Assembly (NCBI GenBank): GCA_021808875.1
Contig: JAKBAU010000045.1
Span: 1-16,209 of the forward strand
From: Pseudomonadota bacterium
Lineage (GTDB): Bacteria > Pseudomonadota > Alphaproteobacteria > Micropepsales > Micropepsaceae
Direction of reading: 5' to 3'
Length of the DNA stretch: 16,209 bases
The position numbers and the translations under genes are program-made. Position 1 is the first letter of the stretch. Each line of letters begins with the position of its first letter. Below the pieces are notes generated by a model. That model was not told the origin of the DNA and ran no database searches. It was given only the letters and a program-made list of their open reading frames with translations. This document shows, one piece after another, positions 13,310-16,209 of the stretch.

Positions 13310-14191
13310 ATGGAGGCGCGAGGAAAGTTTGGCGCGACGGCGCTCGGGGGCGTTTCTATCGCATTTTGGGCAGGACTAGCGCTTCTGACCGTGGCGGCGC
13401 GCGGTATTCCACCCTTCGAACTGCTGTCCCTGAGTTTTGGGGTCGCGTTCCTCGCCGGATTGGTGGTGCTTGTCCTGCGTGGCAAGACGGCTTTGGCGCG
13501 TCTGCGTCAGCCGGTCATCCCTTGGATCACGGCTTTTCTGGCGCTGTTCCTATACCACGCTTTGTATTTCTTCGCGCTGGCGACAATCCCGCCCGCACGG
13601 GCGAGCTTGATCGCCTATCTGTGGCCGTTGCTGATCGTGATTTTCTCAACCTTGCTTCCAGGCAGTCCGGGCTTGCTAGTGCGCCATCTCGCGGGGGCTG
13701 GGCTTGGCCTCATGGGGGTGGCGCTCATTTTCGTTGGGCATGGTGCGGAGACGGGTTCCGCCGCCGACAGTGCTCTCGGCTATTTCGCGGCCCTGGGCTG
13801 CGCGGTTGTGTGGTCAGGCTACTCCGTGGTCAATCGCCGCTTCGCGGGCATCCCGAGCGAAATGCTGATCGGCGTCTGTGCAGCCGTATCGCTGGCCGGC
13901 TGGCTTGCGCATGTCATGTTTGAGCCAACGTTGTGGCCGAATTGTTGGCAATGGGGAGCCGTTCTGCTTCTCGGGATTGGGCCAACCGGTCTGGCTTTCC
14001 TGGCCTGGGATCATGCAACGAAGCACGGCAACCTTTCACTTTTGGGTTCCCTGTCCTACCTTGCGCCGTTGATCTCGACCCTTCTGCTTGTTCTCGCAGG
14101 GAAAGCCCCTGCCAGTATCGCCCTGGGCATAGCGGCGCTGGTGATCGTCGGAGGGGCCGTGCTCGCGAGTTGGCCGCTGCCAGAGGCATGA
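13310..14191 (+). CDS. EamA/DMT-family exporter
   Basis: A 293-residue membrane protein with about ten hydrophobic helices in two EamA repeats (about 8-143 and 155-290). Diagnostic stretches are PPARASLIAYLWPLLIV near residue 95 in the first repeat and SLLGSLSYLAPLISTLLLVL near 243 in the second. The segment GPTGLAFLAWDHATKHGNLS recalls YddG-like aromatic amino acid exporters, but substrates cannot be read from sequence. GAGAGGGAC upstream supports the start. It follows the AraC regulator on the same strand and is the likely member of its regulon. A 28-bp dyad begins 6 bp after its stop. Confidence 0.85.
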   Translation: MEARGKFGATALGGVSIAFWAGLALLTVAARGIPPFELLSLSFGVAFLAGLVVLVLRGKTALARLRQPVIPWITAFLALFLYHALYFFALATIPPARASLIAYLWPLLIVIFSTLLPGSPGLLVRHLAGAGLGLMGVALIFVGHGAETGSAADSALGYFAALGCAVVWSGYSVVNRRFAGIPSEMLIGVCAAVSLAGWLAHVMFEPTLWPNCWQWGAVLLLGIGPTGLAFLAWDHATKHGNLSLLGSLSYLAPLISTLLLVLAGKAPASIALGIAALVIVGGAVLASWPLPEA

Positions 14192-14196
14192 CGATT

Positions 14197-14224
14197 TGTC
14201 GCGTAAATCCTAAGTTGTGCGACA
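14197..14224 (+). repeat. res-like 28-bp dyad, copy A
   Basis: TGTCGC-N16-GCGACA, exactly 28 bp, with TAAG just right of centre. The left arm TGTCGCGTAA fits the half-site pattern TGTCNNATAA of Tn3-family serine resolvases at nine of ten positions, and 28 bp is the length of their site I. It matches copy B at 22 and copy C at 23 of 28 positions. There is no T-tract, so it is not a terminator. Confidence 0.7.
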
Positions 14225-14322
14225 GGCATATTCGGCCATCCACAATCGTGATGGGCGGTTGGCCAGCCTCCCCAAATGGATCATTATGAGGTTTATTCGG
14301 TAGCTCGACGGGGTGAAGTGAC

Positions 14323-14796
14323 GTGGACAAACAGCATCATTATGCGGTTCGGGTGGTCTGGACCGGAAATGTGGGGACGGGAACCGAATCCTATCGGGGT
14401 TACGAGCGCGCCCATGAAATCGGCGCACCTGGAAAGCCAAGGATTAATGGCTCGGCTGATCCAGCATTTCGTGGCGACCCTGAGCGATGGAACCCAGAAG
14501 AGCTTTTGGTTGCATCACTCTCGGCTTGTCATAAGCTCTGGTATCTAGGCCTTTGTTCACAGGCAGGGATTGTTGTTACCTCCTACGAGGATGACGCGGA
14601 AGGCATCATGATCGAGGAAACGAGTGGGGCGGGTCAGTTCACCTCCGTTACCCTGCGCCCCCGCATCATGATTTCATCAAACTCTGACGAAGCTGTTGCG
14701 CGTTCTCTTCACCATCGAGCTCACGAGATGTGCTTCATCGCACGTTCGATGAACTTTCCAGTCCACCACGAACCGACAATCATTTTGGAATCGTGA
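14323..14796 (+). CDS. OsmC/Ohr-family peroxidase-like protein
   Basis: A 157-residue protein of normal OsmC length. It begins HHYAVRVVWTGNVGTGTESY and has the WNPEELLVASLSACH block with the peroxidatic-position Cys69. The second conserved Cys is Cys137 in AHEMCFIARSMNFPV. Members reduce organic hydroperoxides with these two cysteines. The start is a GTG. The frame has a stop 9 nt upstream, so nothing longer is possible, and the ribosome site is weak. It is followed 6 bp later by an isochorismatase-like gene, and the pair is flanked by dyads A and B. Confidence 0.9.
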   Translation: MDKQHHYAVRVVWTGNVGTGTESYRGYERAHEIGAPGKPRINGSADPAFRGDPERWNPEELLVASLSACHKLWYLGLCSQAGIVVTSYEDDAEGIMIEETSGAGQFTSVTLRPRIMISSNSDEAVARSLHHRAHEMCFIARSMNFPVHHEPTIILES

Positions 14797-14802
14797 GCAC
14801 GA

Positions 14803-15351
14803 ATGATCGCACTTATTGTTATCGATGTGCAACGGGCTTTTGACGAATGGGAGGCTGCTGGCCAGAGGCGGAACAACCCTGACGCAGCAGTTCGGATTGC
14901 CGATTTGCTGGCGGCCTTCAGGGCCAAGGATGCGCCAATCTTCCACATCCGCCACGAGGGCACGAGCCCCAGCTCTCCCTTTGCTCCCGATCAAACGGGT
15001 TATCTTGTGAAGGATGAGGCCCAGGAGAGAGACGGGGAGCCTGTCATCGTGAAGAACGTAAACAGTGCTTTCATTGGAACTGACTTGGAAGCACGGTTGC
15101 ACGCGGCTGGTCTCCAAACCGTCGTAATCTGCGGTGCTACCACAAACCATTGCGTCGAGACGACAACGCGGATGGCAGGTAATCTTGGTTTTGATACATG
15201 GCTGGTCCGTGACGCCACCTGGACTTTCGACCGGATAGGTCCAGACGGTGACAAACACTCGGCCGAGGATATCCATGCGATGACACTGGCAAATCTCAAT
15301 GGTGAATTTGCCCGTATCGTATCAGCAGGGGAGGTAATTGCTGCCCTTTAG
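14803..15351 (+). CDS. isochorismatase-like cysteine hydrolase
   Basis: A 182-residue enzyme of the cysteine-hydrolase (isochorismatase/nicotinamidase) superfamily. The catalytic triad is intact: Asp8 in LIVIDVQRAF, Lys84 in VIVKNVNSAF and Cys117 in CGATTNHCVETTTR, the last preceded by the usual non-proline turn. These enzymes hydrolyse C-N or ether bonds of small molecules; the substrate is not readable here. It starts 6 bp after osmC with a weak ribosome site, suggesting translational coupling. Dyad B begins 5 bp after its stop. Confidence 0.88.
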   Translation: MIALIVIDVQRAFDEWEAAGQRRNNPDAAVRIADLLAAFRAKDAPIFHIRHEGTSPSSPFAPDQTGYLVKDEAQERDGEPVIVKNVNSAFIGTDLEARLHAAGLQTVVICGATTNHCVETTTRMAGNLGFDTWLVRDATWTFDRIGPDGDKHSAEDIHAMTLANLNGEFARIVSAGEVIAAL

Positions 15352-15356
15352 CTATT

Positions 15357-15384
15357 TGTCGCATAACCTCTAAGATATGCGACA
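15357..15384 (+). repeat. res-like 28-bp dyad, copy B
   Basis: TGTCGC-N16-GCGACA, with TAAG just right of centre, in the same polarity as copies A and C. The symmetry extends to ten bases per arm (TTGTCGCATA / TATGCGACAA) when flanking bases are counted. Both arms read TGTCGCATA, fitting the serine-resolvase half-site TGTCNNATAA; the left arm matches it fully. It lies between the isochorismatase-like and alpha/beta hydrolase genes. Confidence 0.72.
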
Positions 15385-15432
15385 AGCTGGCCTCATCTTC
15401 TATAATGGTAAAGACGGCCATAGGATTGAACC

Positions 15433-16026
15433 ATGCATAAGACTCTGTTTCTACCCGGGGCCTCGGGTAGTGCCTCTTTTTGGAGGCCGGCCGCCGAACA
15501 CGCCAGACTGGAAGGGGTGTTCTTCGGGTGGCCAGGATTGGGCGAAGAACCGCCGCACCCCGATATTAACGAAATCGACGATCTCGTTACGTTGGTAGCT
15601 AGAGAAATCACGGAACCCGTTAACATCATTGCTCAATCGATGGGCGGCGTGATCGCACTCAAGTTGGCGTTGGCATTCCCTGAAATGGTCAGGGGCCTCG
15701 TGTTAGCCGTTACCTCCGGTGGAGTGCCAGTTGCTGATCTCGGTGGGTCGAACTGGCGCTCCAACTACTTCGCCGCATTCCCAAATGCGGCAAAATGGAT
15801 TGCCGCTCCTGTCAACGATCTTTCGAGTCAAATACCATCCATCAAAGCGCCGGCATTGCTCCTTTGGGGTGATGCAGATCCGATCAGCCCGGTGGCAGTC
15901 GGAGAGAGGCTTTTGGCTCTCCTCCCAAATGCACGTCTTCGCGTTTTTCCTGGCGCAGACCACGATCTTGCTAAGACGCACGCGGATGAGGTGGCGGTCG
16001 AAATAAAGCGCCATCTACCCCTCTGA
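15433..16026 (+). CDS. alpha/beta-fold hydrolase
   Basis: A 197-residue hydrolase with the complete triad. The nucleophile Ser69 is in AQSMGG, the acid is Asp149 in GDADPISP and the base is His177 in PGADHDLA. The oxyanion region FLPGASGSASFW is at residues 6-17. At under 200 residues with no cap domain it is compact, near the small esterase/lactonase type. The substrate is unknown. It stands alone between dyads B and C, with 48 bp separating B from its ATG. No clear ribosome site is visible. Confidence 0.87.
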   Translation: MHKTLFLPGASGSASFWRPAAEHARLEGVFFGWPGLGEEPPHPDINEIDDLVTLVAREITEPVNIIAQSMGGVIALKLALAFPEMVRGLVLAVTSGGVPVADLGGSNWRSNYFAAFPNAAKWIAAPVNDLSSQIPSIKAPALLLWGDADPISPVAVGERLLALLPNARLRVFPGADHDLAKTHADEVAVEIKRHLPL

Positions 16027-16063
16027 TATGTGAGCATGGCCGTTGAACTATTTGCCCACTCGA

Positions 16064-16091
16064 TGTCGCGTAACTTGTAAATTATGCGACA
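16064..16091 (+). repeat. res-like 28-bp dyad, copy C
   Basis: TGTCGC-N16-GCGACA with central TAAA. It matches copy B at 23 of 28 positions and has the same polarity. It stands 34 bp before the compound dyad at 16126-16178. A site I followed by accessory sites is the usual order in a complete serine-resolvase res region. Confidence 0.72.
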
Positions 16092-16125
16092 GGTAGGCGG
16101 CCTCCCGGCCAGCCTAGAATTTTCT

Positions 16126-16178
16126 TGTCGCGTATCTTTGTCGCAGCATTCGTATACTTACGACAAAAATACGCGACA
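16126..16178. repeat. 53-bp compound dyad (possible accessory res sites)
   Basis: Four TGTCG-type half-sites are nested symmetrically. Two point right (TGTCGCGTAT at 16126, TGTCGCAGCA at 16139) and two point left (CGACA ending 16165, ATACGCGACA ending 16178). The outer arms match over 19 bp with one mismatch once the flanking T/A pair (16125, 16179) is counted. It could combine resolvase subsites II and III, or be a strong operator. The remaining bases to 16209 show nothing I can name. Confidence 0.6.
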
Positions 16179-16209
16179 ACCGGTGACCGGGATGGAGGGG
16201 TTTCAGACC

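Noticed and set aside
14197..15384. 28-bp dyads as intrinsic terminators after stop codons
   Set aside because: The loops are long and AT-rich, the stems short, and no T-run follows. The conserved sequence across copies is not expected of terminators.
14197..16091. 28-bp dyads as XerC/XerD dif or cer sites
   Set aside because: The left arms faintly resemble XerC arms (CGCATAA), but the arms are near-perfectly symmetrical and the XerD arm consensus TTATGTTAAAT is missing, so a symmetric recombinase or regulator fits better.
16195..16209. GGGG-led sequence at the right edge as a Tn3-family terminal repeat
   Set aside because: Only about 14 bases are visible and they do not match an end I know. 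The window stops before it can be judged.
1..16209. tRNA, rRNA, CRISPR array or complete insertion sequence
   Set aside because: I looked for each and saw no cloverleaf, no repeat-spacer array, no transposase reading frame and no ribosomal RNA signature.

Overview
The window is a high-GC alphaproteobacterial sequence. The relaxase/TraD pair of the Ti-plasmid type and a DUF6118-like gene fit Acetobacteraceae or sphingomonads, but I cannot name the genus. Most of it is plasmid backbone (about 2.5-12.5 kb) between a chromosome-like left end and an accessory right end, so it is either a plasmid or an integrated plasmid.

Left end (1-2.4 kb): a minus-strand gene for a surface protein with a PEP-CTERM sorting tail. 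It has a near-consensus sigma-54 promoter and an upstream 17-bp motif. A second promoter plus motif of the same architecture lies at 112-194 and points off the left edge, which suggests two genes under one sigma-54 activator. After this come two candidate 53-54 residue single-helix membrane proteins and a frameshifted scrap of an EAL (c-di-GMP phosphodiesterase) gene.

Maintenance block (2.4-7.3 kb): a MazE/MazF-type toxin-antitoxin pair with a palindromic operator. A parA - ribbon-helix-helix - rep operon follows, in which Rep is a DUF5710 domain fused to an RPA-type initiator. Next is an origin with four 16-bp direct iterons at 21-22 bp spacing, a fifth inverted copy over the rep stop codon, two DnaA boxes and an AT-rich repeat. 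A Phd/VapC pair then overlaps an unrecognised third gene.

Transfer block (7.3-12.5 kb): traD (minus) and a large traA relaxase-helicase (plus) diverge from an RSF1010/Ti-type oriT, whose hairpin and nick core are clearly visible. Directly after traD only about 40 codons of a probable traG/virD4 coupling-protein gene remain, so the element looks mobilisable but not self-transmissible. A DUF6118-like membrane protein follows traA.

Cargo (12.5-16.2 kb): an AraC-type regulator, an EamA/DMT exporter, an OsmC-type peroxidase, an isochorismatase-like hydrolase and an alpha/beta hydrolase. Three 28-bp dyads of the form TGTCGC-N16-GCGACA, all with the same polarity, lie between these genes, and a 53-bp compound dyad follows the last. 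They resemble serine-resolvase res subsites, so the genes may be modules exchanged by site-specific recombination. This is the most unusual feature of the window. No recombinase gene is present within it.
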